The notes under the pieces were generated by a model. That model ran no database searches. It was not told where the DNA came from and worked only from the letters and a program-made list of their open reading frames with translations. The position numbers were made by a program, and so were the translations under genes. Source: Chloroflexota bacterium (lineage in GTDB: Bacteria; Chloroflexota; Dormibacteria; Dormibacterales; Dormibacteraceae). Taken from it: a DNA stretch of 64,000 nt. The DNA lies in the NCBI GenBank assembly GCA_005880695.1, contig VBGR01000036.1, positions 1 to 64,000 on the forward strand. Reading direction: 5' to 3'. Each line of letters opens with the position of its first letter. Position 1 is the first letter of the stretch. Of the stretch, positions 26,430 through 33,884 are shown piece after piece.

Positions 26430-26902
26430 TGGCCCGTCTCTCCGGCCAGCTGATCGAGGGCGTGGCCGACGGCGGGCAGAACCGCGCGCAGGGACTCGGT
26501 CGCCCCGTTCACGCTGCCGGGCAGGTTGATCACCAGCGCACCGCTCCGCACACCGGCGACGCCCCGCGAAAGGATCGCCAGGGGCGTCGACGCCCGGCCG
26601 GCCCGCCGCATCTCCTCGGCCAGTCCGGGGACCTCATAGTCGAGCACCGGAAGGGTCGCCTGTGGCGTTCGGTCCCGGGCGGCCAGCCCGGTGCCGCCCG
26701 TGGTCACTATCAAGTCGGCTGCCGCGTCCTTCAGGATGGCCGTGATCTCGTCCGGCTCGTCCGGAACCAGGTGCTCGGCGATGACGTCGAGCCCGGCGTC
26801 CTGGAGCAACCGGACGAGGGCCGGCCCGCTGCGGTCTTCAGCCGTGCCGGCAGCGACCCGGTCGCTGACGGTGATCACGCAGGCGGTTCTTGGCGTCGCC
26901 AG
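26426..26902 (-). CDS. Molybdopterin adenylyltransferase, MogA/MoaB family (CTG start proposed)
   Basis: Binds or adenylylates molybdopterin in molybdenum cofactor synthesis. It has about 158 aa. VITVSDRVAAGTAEDRSGPAL, VTTGGTGLAARDRTP and INLPGSVNGATESL are the family blocks. GTG 26878 has no ribosome-binding site and would cut the first beta-strand (RTACVITVSDR). CTG 26902 has AGGAG 6 nt upstream and yields a complete N-terminus. The 3' part of moaC overlaps its start. Confidence 0.85.
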   Translation of the reverse strand: MATPRTACVITVSDRVAAGTAEDRSGPALVRLLQDAGLDVIAEHLVPDEPDEITAILKDAAADLIVTTGGTGLAARDRTPQATLPVLDYEVPGLAEEMRRAGRASTPLAILSRGVAGVRSGALVINLPGSVNGATESLRAVLPAVGHALDQLAGETGH

Positions 26903-27360
26903 CTTCCACTCCTGCCGCCCGACTTCTCGAGCAGCCGGACGGACTCCAGGTAGGCGAACCGATCGACTCCCTTCACCATATCGATCACTGTCAGCCCGGC
27001 CACCGCGGCGGCGGTCAAAGCCTCCATCTCAACTCCGGTCCGGCCGCTGACCCGCGCCCGGGCCAGGATCCTGACCCGGTCGGCTTTCGTCTCGAAGTCG
27101 AGGTCCACCGAAGTGAGCGGCAGCGGGTGGCAGAGCGGGATCAGCTCCGAAGTCCGCTTCGCAGCCATGATGCCCGCTACGCGAGCTACGGCCAGCGCGT
27201 CCCCTTTCGCGAGGGTGGAGTCGCGCAGCGCCTGGACTGACTCCGGGCCGAGCCGGACCACACACTCGGCGAGCGCTTCGCGGCGGGTCTCTGGTTTGTC
27301 GCCCACGTCGACCATGCGGGCTGCGCCCCGTTCGTCCAGGTGGGTCAGGCGGGAGGGCAT
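26875..27360 (-). CDS. moaC: Cyclic pyranopterin monophosphate synthase
   Basis: Second step of molybdenum cofactor synthesis. It has 161 aa. Diagnostic blocks are the start through MVDVGDKPETRREA, IMAAKRTSELIPLCHPLPL, GVEMEALTAAAVAGLTVIDMVK and RLLEKSGGRSG. It is the first gene of a run moaC-mogA/moaB-pxpA-peroxiredoxin. TAGATA on this strand sits 6 nt before the ATG and is shared with the divergent HAD gene. Confidence 0.92.
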   Translation of the reverse strand: MPSRLTHLDERGAARMVDVGDKPETRREALAECVVRLGPESVQALRDSTLAKGDALAVARVAGIMAAKRTSELIPLCHPLPLTSVDLDFETKADRVRILARARVSGRTGVEMEALTAAAVAGLTVIDMVKGVDRFAYLESVRLLEKSGGRSGSWRRQEPPA

Positions 27361-27366
27361 ATCAGG

Positions 27367-27372
27367 TATCTA
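27367..27372. promoter_or_regulatory. Shared symmetric -10 box between moaC and the HAD gene
   Basis: TATCTA on the plus strand lies 7 nt before the HAD GTG. The same six bases read TAGATA on the minus strand, 6 nt before the moaC ATG. The 19-bp gap leaves no room for leaders, so both mRNAs are expected to be leaderless. Confidence 0.45.
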
Positions 27373-27379
27373 TCACAGA

Positions 27380-28072
27380 GTGGCAACCGAGGCCGTGCTC
27401 TTCGACTATGGCCTCACTCTTGTTACCTTCGAGTTTCCGCGCGATTGCCTGCTGCGCGTCCTCCAGCAGGCGCGGGCCTGGCTGGGCGACGCCTCGCCCT
27501 CAGCTGACTGGCTTTTGTTCCACGTTTTACATCCGCTCGAAGACGAGCTCGAGGGCCTCGGGGAAGACGAGGTCGACTACCTCGAGGTCTATGAGCGCGC
27601 CTGGCGCCGAGTCGGCCTCGAGCCTGGCCGCGACGTGCTATACCGGATCCTCGACGGCGAGCAGCTCTGCTGGGATCGAGCCGTCCAGGTCGTCGCCGAA
27701 GCGCTTTCGGTCCTCGACGCACTCCGCGGCCGCGGCGTCAAGACCGCCCTGGCCTCCAACGCGCCCTTCCCGCCCGAGATGATGACGCGGCAGGTTACGG
27801 GCAACGGAATCGGGGAGCGAATGGACGCGGTCGTCTTCTCTTCGATGATCGGCCGGCGGAAGCCGGCGCCGGAGCTCTACAGGACCGCGCTCGACGCGCT
27901 CGCGGTGCGGCCCGAGAGCGCGCTCTACGTCGGCGACCGTCAGCGCGAGGACTATGACGGCCCGCGCGCAATCGGCATGCGGGCCCTGCTTTGCACGGCA
28001 AACGCCCGCACGGTCCCGGCCCCCGGCACGCCATCGATCGACAGCCTGCACCAGCTCCTGGATCTCTTGTGA
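27380..28072 (+). CDS. HAD-superfamily hydrolase
   Basis: A 230-aa phosphatase-like protein. HAD motifs: FDYGLTLVTF (D-x3-T, weakly canonical), ASNAPF (motif II Ser), RRKPAPELY (motif III Lys) and YVGDRQREDYDGPRAIG (motif IV Asp). In motif I the second Asp is missing (DYGLT instead of DxDxT), so catalysis may differ. The substrate is unknown. A parS-like hybrid (27516-27531) encodes FHVLH in the cap region. Confidence 0.75.
   Translation: MATEAVLFDYGLTLVTFEFPRDCLLRVLQQARAWLGDASPSADWLLFHVLHPLEDELEGLGEDEVDYLEVYERAWRRVGLEPGRDVLYRILDGEQLCWDRAVQVVAEALSVLDALRGRGVKTALASNAPFPPEMMTRQVTGNGIGERMDAVVFSSMIGRRKPAPELYRTALDALAVRPESALYVGDRQREDYDGPRAIGMRALLCTANARTVPAPGTPSIDSLHQLLDLL
27516..27531. repeat. parS-like site 2 (hybrid), inside the HAD gene
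   Basis: TGTTCCACGTTTTACA joins a canonical-type left half (TGTTCCAC) to the local right half (GTTTTACA). It is identical to the sites at 35967 and 58826. Confidence 0.72.
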
Positions 28073-28320
28073 GCAGCCCGAAACGCCGGCCGGGCCGGCT
28101 CTGGCTCCTCTTCTATGGCAAGCAACGGCGGGGCTTTCCGCGCCTGCTGCTGGGGGTTCTGCTGGGCGCCGTCCTCTTAGGGTTGACCTTTGCGTCCCGA
28201 GAGGGCATCGCGATCAGCAACGGCTTCGGACTCTTCTTCCTGCTCCTTATCGCGGTGCTCGCGTTCGGCGCGCTGGCGGTCGCGATCGTCGCCGCGCTGC
28301 GGCCGCCGCGAGGGCGATGA
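28069..28320 (+). CDS. Small two-helix membrane protein
   Basis: An 83-aa protein of unknown function. A basic N-terminus (KRRPGRLW) precedes two hydrophobic helices (LLLGVLLGAVLLGLTF and FGLFFLLLIAVLAFGALAVAIVAAL). GTG 28069 overlaps the HAD stop as GTGA, supporting a real gene. Its 3' end overlaps the convergent larB by 74 nt. Confidence 0.55.
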   Translation: MSSPKRRPGRLWLLFYGKQRRGFPRLLLGVLLGAVLLGLTFASREGIAISNGFGLFFLLLIAVLAFGALAVAIVAALRPPRGR

Positions 28321-29050
28321 GAGCAGCGGCGGTGCCGGCCCCGATCCCGTTGTCGATGTTCACCACCGTGAGGCCGCTGGAACAGGACTGGAGCATGCTG
28401 AGCAGCGCCGCCTCGCCCTTGCCGCCCGCGCCATAGCCGGTGGAGACAGGTAGACCCACAACCGGCCGGTCGACCAGTCCGGCAATCACGCCCGGGAGGA
28501 CTCCGTCCATGCCGGCGGCAACCACGACGGCGTCAGGCTCCCACTCCAGGAGATCCGCGAGGGGCTCCACCAGCCGATGCAGCCCGGCGACGCCGACGTC
28601 GCAGACGAGCCGCACCTCGATGCCGAGCGCCTCGAGAACCAGCCGTGCCTCATCGGCCACCGGGACGTCGGCGGTGCCTGCCGTAAGGATGGCCACCCGA
28701 GCTCCGGCGGGCTCGGGAGCGTAGCCCGGGAGCCTCACGAGCGCTGAGTTCGAGTAGCGAAGCACCTCCAGGTCTGAGGCCGCCGCGGCGAGAGCGTCCC
28801 AGTGCTCGACGCCCAGGCGGGAAACCAGACCCTGTCCGTGCTCCCGGGCCAATGCCGTGACGAGCTGGGCCGCCGCCGCGGGTTCCTTGCCGGCCGCCAG
28901 CACGACTTCCGGAACTCCTCGGCGCCAGCGCCGGCCGAGGTCGAGCCGGGCGTGCCCGCCGAGCTCCAGGAGCTGCGTGCGTCGCAGCTCGACGAGCGCC
29001 TCGTCGACAGTGAGCTCACCTTCACGGAGGCGCACGAGGACGTCTCTCAC
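28247..29050 (-). CDS. larB: Nickel pincer cofactor synthesis protein
   Basis: LarB carboxylates and hydrolyses nicotinic acid adenine dinucleotide, the first step to the nickel pincer cofactor. It has 267 aa. The C-terminal two thirds resemble AIR carboxylase/PurE: AILTAGTADVPVADEA, VVAAGMDGVLPGVIAGL and GLPVSTGYG, ending NIDNGIGAG. The start is GTG 29050, overlapping yjbQ. The Arg-rich tail overlaps the opposite-strand small membrane gene. Confidence 0.9.
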   Translation of the reverse strand: MRDVLVRLREGELTVDEALVELRRTQLLELGGHARLDLGRRWRRGVPEVVLAAGKEPAAAAQLVTALAREHGQGLVSRLGVEHWDALAAAASDLEVLRYSNSALVRLPGYAPEPAGARVAILTAGTADVPVADEARLVLEALGIEVRLVCDVGVAGLHRLVEPLADLLEWEPDAVVVAAGMDGVLPGVIAGLVDRPVVGLPVSTGYGAGGKGEAALLSMLQSCSSGLTVVNIDNGIGAGTAAALIALAAAAARRRSRPPARRTRAPR

Positions 29051-29439
29051 CGGCTTACCGTCACCGTCACCAGGCGCTCTCGCGGCCCATCGAATTCGCA
29101 GAGAAAGACCGCCTGCCAGCGCCCGAGCCGAGGCGCCCCATCCACCACCGGCAGGGAAGCGTCGCAGCCGACCAGGATGGCCTTGATGTGGGAATCGGAG
29201 TTGCCCTCCGTGTGCTGGAAGCGCCGCTCCTGGGGGACGAGCTCGTGGAGGTGTTCGATGACGTCGCGTGCCACTGCCGGGTCGTAGCCTTCATTGACGG
29301 CGATACCGCAGGTGGTGTGGGGCGTGTAGACGAGGGCAATGCCGTCGTTCACGCCCTCCGCCTGGACCGCTTCGCGGACCTGCTTGGTCACGTCCACCAT
29401 CTCCTCCCGGCGGCTGGTCTGGACCTGGAACTCACGCAA
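29047..29439 (-). CDS. yjbQ: YjbQ/UPF0047 family protein
   Basis: A 130-aa protein of the YjbQ family, some members of which show thiamine-phosphate synthase activity. TSRREEMVDVTKQV, YTPHTTCGIAVNEG and HIKAILVGCDASLPVVDG contain the conserved His and Glu positions. It starts at TTG 29439, overlapping the Mut7-C gene by 8 nt, and overlaps larB by GTGA. Larger upstream frames are artefacts. Confidence 0.85.
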   Translation of the reverse strand: MREFQVQTSRREEMVDVTKQVREAVQAEGVNDGIALVYTPHTTCGIAVNEGYDPAVARDVIEHLHELVPQERRFQHTEGNSDSHIKAILVGCDASLPVVDGAPRLGRWQAVFLCEFDGPRERLVTVTVSR

Positions 29440-29890
29440 GGCCGGCCATGACCTCGTGCATGTGCTGCCAGTGCGTCCCCGCCCAATAGATCCGCCCGCA
29501 GCCCGGACATTCCGAGTAAGAGGATTGCGTGGCGCGCACGTAGGGAGGCACCCGGTCGGCGACCTCCGCCGCGTCCCGGAGCTCCAGCTCCAGGTTGCAC
29601 TCGAGGCAGCGCGAGAGCGCCCGCTCGGGCCGCAGCTGGAGCTCGCGAACCACCTGCCGAAGCTGGAGCCGGACCTGGTCATCTTCGAGCAGGACCGCCC
29701 GCAGGAGGCCGGAGACGACGACGCGCCGGCGCGTCAGGTCGCGATCGCGAGTCAAGACCACCCGGCCCTCGGCGAGCGCCAGCCGGACCAGCTCGCCATC
29801 GGCGATTCGGGGGTGGTAGACAGCGTCGTACCCGAGTGCGCGCAGCCAGCGCGCCAGCTTCCCGACGTTGCAATCTGCCGCGAACCTCAC
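29432..29890 (-). CDS. Mut7-C RNase-domain protein with zinc ribbon
   Basis: A 152-aa protein. The N-terminal PIN-like Mut7-C domain has the acidic residues of MRFAADCNVGKLARWLRALG and LTRDRDL. A zinc ribbon follows (CLEC, 28 residues, then CPGCGRIYW with WQHM). The family is predicted to be RNases, and the target is unknown. The start is GTG 29890. TAGTAT on this strand lies 7 nt upstream. Confidence 0.82.
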   Translation of the reverse strand: MRFAADCNVGKLARWLRALGYDAVYHPRIADGELVRLALAEGRVVLTRDRDLTRRRVVVSGLLRAVLLEDDQVRLQLRQVVRELQLRPERALSRCLECNLELELRDAAEVADRVPPYVRATQSSYSECPGCGRIYWAGTHWQHMHEVMAGLA

Positions 29891-29896
29891 CTCTCG

Positions 29897-29903
29897 GATA
29901 CTA
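29897..29903. promoter_or_regulatory. Shared symmetric -10 box between the Mut7-C and cupin genes
   Basis: GATACTA on the plus strand contains GATACT, 8 nt before cupin ATG 29911. The minus strand reads TAGTAT, 7 nt before Mut7-C GTG 29890. The whole intergenic gap is 20 bp. Confidence 0.5.
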
Positions 29904-29910
29904 AATAGTG

Positions 29911-30186
29911 ATGGCCGGCCGGGAAGACCTGCTGCGGCGCCTGGAGGCGGAAGCGCACTCCTGCTACTCGTGGTCGAATGGACCCGATTACGAGTACGCC
30001 GCCCACAGTCACGGGTACCGCAAGATCCTCTACTGCGTCAGCGGTTCCATCCGCTTCGACCTGCCCGCGCAAGGGCGGGCCATCGAGCTGGCGGCAGGCC
30101 AACGCCTCGACCTCCCACCCGGCACCGTCCACTCGGCGCAGGTCGGGCCGGACGGCGTCACCTGCATCGAGGGTCAGGGCACATAA
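29911..30186 (+). CDS. Small cupin-domain protein
   Basis: A 91-aa single cupin fold. HSHGYRKILYCVSGSIRF carries the first metal-binding motif, and LAAGQRLDLPPGTVHSAQV the second (PPGTVH). It may be a metal-binding sensor or small enzyme with unknown ligand. A GTG at 29908 immediately precedes the ATG. Divergent from the Mut7-C RNase with a shared promoter. Confidence 0.75.
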   Translation: MAGREDLLRRLEAEAHSCYSWSNGPDYEYAAHSHGYRKILYCVSGSIRFDLPAQGRAIELAAGQRLDLPPGTVHSAQVGPDGVTCIEGQGT

Positions 30187-30209
30187 TGGTCCCGAGGAAC
30201 TCTTTTCCG

Positions 30210-30575
30210 GTGAGCATGATCGACTACATCCGCGACCGCGCCCGCTACTACAACTGCCCGGTCTGCGGGCGCAATCTGCGGGGCTGTGAGGTTCGGATGC
30301 TGAACCACCAGGAGGACCGGTTCACGGTCCAGGTCACCTGCGCCGCCTGCCGGGTGACGTTCATCGTCGTGCTCGCGATCCAGGGTTCGGGCGTCGAGGC
30401 GATGATCGAGGACGACGACGAGCTCGTCATCGAGGACGTCATGACGGCCGCGCCGGGCCCCCCGGGTGCCGGACCCATCGAGGCCGACGAAATCCTCGAT
30501 CTGCACCTTCTTCTGAAGGACTTCCAGGGGTCGCTCGACGACCTCCTCAAGGCTCCCAACCGCAGCCGCGGCTAG
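30210..30575 (+). CDS. Zinc-ribbon protein of unknown function
   Basis: A protein of about 121 aa. CPVC (near residue 15) and CAAC (near residue 50) form a four-cysteine zinc ribbon. The rest is acidic and helical (EDDDELVIEDVM, DEILDLHLLLKDFQGSLDDLL). GTG 30210 has GAGGAA 11 nt upstream; ATG 30216 is an alternative. Homologues cannot be named from memory. It directly precedes the NifS-like gene. Confidence 0.6.
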   Translation: MSMIDYIRDRARYYNCPVCGRNLRGCEVRMLNHQEDRFTVQVTCAACRVTFIVVLAIQGSGVEAMIEDDDELVIEDVMTAAPGPPGAGPIEADEILDLHLLLKDFQGSLDDLLKAPNRSRG

Positions 30576-30651
30576 CTCCAACCGGCGCCTCTACCTCGAT
30601 AGCGCCGGGTCCGCGAAGGTCCTCCCTGAAGTCGTCGACGCTCTGACCGGG

Positions 30652-31659
30652 GTGCCGGACGGCAACCCCGCCAGCCCGCACCTGGAAGGACGCATCGCCC
30701 GAGCTGCGCTGGACCGGGCTCGAGACCGAGCGGCAGCGGCGCTTGGGGTCGCCGCTTCAGAGATCGTCTTCACCGCTTCTGGAACCGAAGCGGTGAACCT
30801 GGCGCTGCTTGGTGCGGGCCGCCGAAACGCCGGGGGAGTGGCCACCTGGGCCGCCGAACACCAGGCCGTGCTGGGTGCCTGCCGGCGGCTCCAGCTCGAC
30901 GGGCGAGACCTGCATGTGCTACCGGTGGACGCGCGCGCGCAGAACTCCGTGGGGCTCCCCGAGAGTGTAAACCTCGTCTCGACATCGGTCGCAAACAACG
31001 AGGTCGGAACGCTGCAACCGCGGCCTACGGTGCCCGGAAGCCTGCTTCATCTCGATGCCTGCCAGGGCCCGCAATGGCTCGAAATCGATCTCACGGACGT
31101 CCACTTTGCCGCCTTCTCTGGCCACAAACTCGGAGCCGGCAGCGGTGGTCTGCTCTTTGTCCGGGACGGTGTGCTGCTGGAGCCACTTCAGTACGGTGGT
31201 CCGCAGGAGCGCGGACGCCGCGCCGGGCTCGAAGACGTGCGCTCGGCAACCGCCATCGCGGTGGCCCTGGAAATCTGCGTACGGGAACGCCGCGAGCGCG
31301 CGGCGGCGGTCACCCCGTTGGCCGCTATGCTTTCCGAAGCGCTGGTCGCTGCCGGGGGTCAGCTCACCGGTGGCGGGACTCGACTGCCCAACCACGCAAG
31401 CGCGATCTTCGAGGGGATCCGGGGAGAAGATCTGCTCCTCGCACTCGACCTGGCAGGTGTGGCCGCCTCCAGCGGGTCCGCCTGCGCGAGCGGATCGCTC
31501 GACCCTTCCCACGTGCTCCTCGCGATGGGCTTCTCGCTGGAGCAGGCGCTTTGCAGCCTGCGCTTGACCTGCGGGTACGAAACCACCCTCGAAGAGGTCG
31601 AGCGGGCGGCGGAGATCGTAGTGTCCGTCGTCGGCCGGCTGGCGCGGACCCCGGCGTGA
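30652..31659 (+). CDS. NifS/IscS-like cysteine desulfurase (true N-terminus lies about 23 codons upstream)
   Basis: PLP-dependent class V aminotransferase fold. ASGTEAVNLALLG, AEHQAVLGACRRL, HLDACQGPQWLEID, AAFSGHKLGAGSGG (PLP Lys) and SSGSACASGSLDPSHVLLAMG (active-site Cys loop) are all present. From GTG 30652 it has 335 aa. The family's first strand, RRLYLDSAGSAKVLPEVVDA, is encoded upstream (about 30583-30642) in the same frame, but no ATG, GTG, TTG, CTG or ATC precedes it before the stop at 30514. The start is therefore unresolved. Coupled by GTGA to xdhC, it may supply sulfur for a molybdenum cofactor. Confidence 0.82.
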   Translation: MPDGNPASPHLEGRIARAALDRARDRAAAALGVAASEIVFTASGTEAVNLALLGAGRRNAGGVATWAAEHQAVLGACRRLQLDGRDLHVLPVDARAQNSVGLPESVNLVSTSVANNEVGTLQPRPTVPGSLLHLDACQGPQWLEIDLTDVHFAAFSGHKLGAGSGGLLFVRDGVLLEPLQYGGPQERGRRAGLEDVRSATAIAVALEICVRERRERAAAVTPLAAMLSEALVAAGGQLTGGGTRLPNHASAIFEGIRGEDLLLALDLAGVAASSGSACASGSLDPSHVLLAMGFSLEQALCSLRLTCGYETTLEEVERAAEIVVSVVGRLARTPA

Positions 31660-32327
31660 GCGACGTCGAGTCCGAGCTGGTTCGGCGCCGCGAGGCGGGC
31701 GAGGAGCTGGTCCTGGCCACGGTGGTGCGGCTCGACGGCGAACCTCCTTCGCGGACCGGCGAGAAGATCCTGCTGGACCGGACCGCTGCGCTGGCGGGGA
31801 CCCTCGGCTGCTCCGAGTTCGATGCCGCGGCGCGGGCTGATGCGGCTTCGATCCTGGAGAGCGGCCGGCCAGAGCTGCGCACCTACGACCACGACCTGGG
31901 CAGCATCGAGGTCTATCTCGAGCCCTACGCGGCCGCGCCACTGCTGTTGGTCTTTGGGCGCACGCCTGTCGCCGAAGCCCTGGTCAGGTGGGCCCGCGAG
32001 CTCGGATTCCGGCCAGCGACCGAGCTGCCCGAGGAGGTCCCGACCGGCGCCTATGCGGTCCACACCGACCACGACGACCCCGACCTCGCCGACCAGCTGG
32101 AGCGCGTCCTCCGCCGGCAGCCGCGCTTTGTCGGGGTCATGGGCAGCCGGCGGCACACCTCGCACCATCTGGCCGAGCTGCGCCGTCGAGGGGTGGCGGT
32201 CGACTCCATCCGGAGCCCGGTCGGGCTCGAGATCGGAGCCCGCTCCGCCGCCGAGATCGCGCTTTCCATCCTGGCCGGCCTCGTCGCCGCGCGCAGCGGC
32301 GCCAAAGTCGGCTGGAAGGACGCTTAG
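31656..32327 (+). CDS. XdhC/CoxF-family molybdoenzyme maturation factor
   Basis: A 223-aa protein. The N-terminal XdhC domain (LVLATVVRLDGEPPSRTGEKILL) and the C-terminal Rossmann half (LLLVFGRTPVAEALVRWARELGF, FVGVMGSRRH, SPVGLEIGARSAAEIALSI) are complete. XdhC proteins bind molybdenum cofactor and help insert it, after sulfuration, into xanthine-dehydrogenase-type enzymes. In Rhodobacter XdhC works with a NifS-type desulfurase, matching the NifS-like gene coupled upstream. No hydroxylase subunits are in the window. Confidence 0.85.
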   Translation: MSDVESELVRRREAGEELVLATVVRLDGEPPSRTGEKILLDRTAALAGTLGCSEFDAAARADAASILESGRPELRTYDHDLGSIEVYLEPYAAAPLLLVFGRTPVAEALVRWARELGFRPATELPEEVPTGAYAVHTDHDDPDLADQLERVLRRQPRFVGVMGSRRHTSHHLAELRRRGVAVDSIRSPVGLEIGARSAAEIALSILAGLVAARSGAKVGWKDA

Positions 32328-32343
32328 CGGCCCGGGGCGGAGC

Positions 32344-33627
32344 CTAGAGGACCTCGGCGGCGAGCAGGTCGTCCAGAGTTTCGCGCCGGCGGATCACGCG
32401 AGCCTGCCCGGCGGCCACCATGACCACCTCCGGGCGTGGCATGCCGTTGTAGTTGCTCGCCATCGCCAGGCAGTAGGCGCCTGTCGCTGGTACGCAGAGC
32501 AGGTCCCCGGGTTGGAGGGGAGGCAGCCGGATTTCGCTGATCAGGATGTCGGTCGACTCACAGTACTTGCCGGCGATGGTCACGAGCTCGCCACCGGCCG
32601 CCTCCGGCTCGGCCACTTTGACGGCCTCGTAGCGGGCACCGTAGAGCTTGGGCCGGATGTTGTCGCCCATCCCGCCGTCGACTGCGACGAAGCGCCGGAC
32701 TCCTGGGATGTCCTTGATCGAGCCGACCGTATACACGGTGACCCCGGCGGGCCCGGCAACGGCCCGACCCGGCTCGATCACCAGCTGCGGCCGCTTCAGC
32801 CCGCGGCGGTCGGAACCGGCGGCCAGGGCCGACCGGATCACCTCCACGAACTGGCGCGGAGTGGGCGGGTCGTCCTCCTTCGTGTAGGCGATCCCGAGGC
32901 CGCCGCCGGCGCCGAGGTTGGCGGGCTCGTAGCCAAGGTCTCGCTTCAGCTCGACGAGCAGATCCAGCATCACGTCCATCGCGGCTTGGTGGGCGCGCAG
33001 GTCGAAGATCTGCGACCCGATGTGCGAGTGGAGGCCGACCAGCTCGAGGCGCGGGTGCCGAAGCGCGGTTTCAACAGCCGCGCGGGCCTGGCCGTTCTCG
33101 ATCGAGAAGCCGAACTTAGAGTCGAGCTGGCCGGTCGAGATGAAGTCGTGCGTGTCCGGTTTGATCCCGGGCGAGATTCGGACCAGAGCCCGGGCTCGTT
33201 CGCCTTCCGGTATCACCCTTTGGAGCAGCTCGAACTCATAAGCTCCGTCGATGACGAGGGTGGCTCCCGCCTGGTAGGCGAGAGCGATCTCCTGAGCACT
33301 CTTGTTATTGCCCAGGAAGAAGATCTGGTCGCCTTTCAGTCCCGCCCGCAGCGCCAGTTCCAGCTCGCCGGCGGAGACTACGTCGGCGCCCAAACCTTCT
33401 TCGGCGACGACGCGCAGGAAACCGGGGCTGGCGAACGCCTTGGCGGAGTAGAGGACGCGGCCCGCCTCTCCCATCGCGCTGACGAACTCCGCCGCCCGCT
33501 GCCGGATTGTGGCTTCGTCATAGACGAAAAGCGGTGTGCCGTGGGCGGCGGCAAGGTCGGCGAGGTCGCAGCCACCGATCTCCAGATGGCCGCGGGCGTT
33601 GACCCGATACGTGATCGGGAAGAGCAA
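32344..33627 (-). CDS. lysA: Diaminopimelate decarboxylase
   Basis: PLP enzyme making L-lysine from meso-diaminopimelate. It has about 427 aa from TTG 33627. VLYSAKAFASPG holds the PLP lysine, and HSHIGSQIFDL, GAGGGLGIAY, EPGRAV and KYCESTDIL complete the alanine-racemase-fold signatures. The N-terminus YRVNARGHLEIGG is family-typical. The frame stays open upstream through the fmdB gene, so the start is uncertain. It is downstream of fmdB on the same strand. Confidence 0.9.
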   Translation of the reverse strand: MLFPITYRVNARGHLEIGGCDLADLAAAHGTPLFVYDEATIRQRAAEFVSAMGEAGRVLYSAKAFASPGFLRVVAEEGLGADVVSAGELELALRAGLKGDQIFFLGNNKSAQEIALAYQAGATLVIDGAYEFELLQRVIPEGERARALVRISPGIKPDTHDFISTGQLDSKFGFSIENGQARAAVETALRHPRLELVGLHSHIGSQIFDLRAHQAAMDVMLDLLVELKRDLGYEPANLGAGGGLGIAYTKEDDPPTPRQFVEVIRSALAAGSDRRGLKRPQLVIEPGRAVAGPAGVTVYTVGSIKDIPGVRRFVAVDGGMGDNIRPKLYGARYEAVKVAEPEAAGGELVTIAGKYCESTDILISEIRLPPLQPGDLLCVPATGAYCLAMASNYNGMPRPEVVMVAAGQARVIRRRETLDDLLAAEVL

Positions 33628-33650
33628 ATCTGGGGCGGGCTGCTCGGGCG

Positions 33651-33884
33651 CTAGTTGACGGCGCAGCTGCCGCCGCAGCAGCCGGGCCCGCAGCCGCCTC
33701 CGCCCAGGCTGGCTGGGCCCTCGCCGGTTTCCGTGCCCCCGAAGGCCGCGAAGCTGGACACGAGCACCTTGGTCCGGGTCGACTCGCAACTCGGACAGGC
33801 CTGCGCACCTTCGCGGTTGCCAAAGGAAGTGAGCACCTCGAAGCTCCCCGAGCAGCCTTCGCATCGATACTCGTAGATCGGCAT
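33651..33884 (-). CDS. FmdB-type zinc-ribbon protein
   Basis: A 77-aa protein beginning MPIYEYRCEGCSGSFEV, the FmdB/CxxC_CxxC_SSSS signature, with CPSC completing the zinc ribbon. The Gly/Cys-rich tail (GGGGCGPGCCGGSCAVN) may bind metal. Members are putative regulatory proteins. TAGAAT on this strand ends 7 nt before the ATG, but this promoter lies inside the divergent rsmG coding region. The ATG overlaps the rsmG ATG in the sequence CATG. Confidence 0.85.
   Translation of the reverse strand: MPIYEYRCEGCSGSFEVLTSFGNREGAQACPSCESTRTKVLVSSFAAFGGTETGEGPASLGGGGCGPGCCGGSCAVN

Noticed and set aside
31822-33654. 610-codon plus-strand frame opposite lysA
   Set aside because: It is antisense to LysA with all its PLP-binding motifs.
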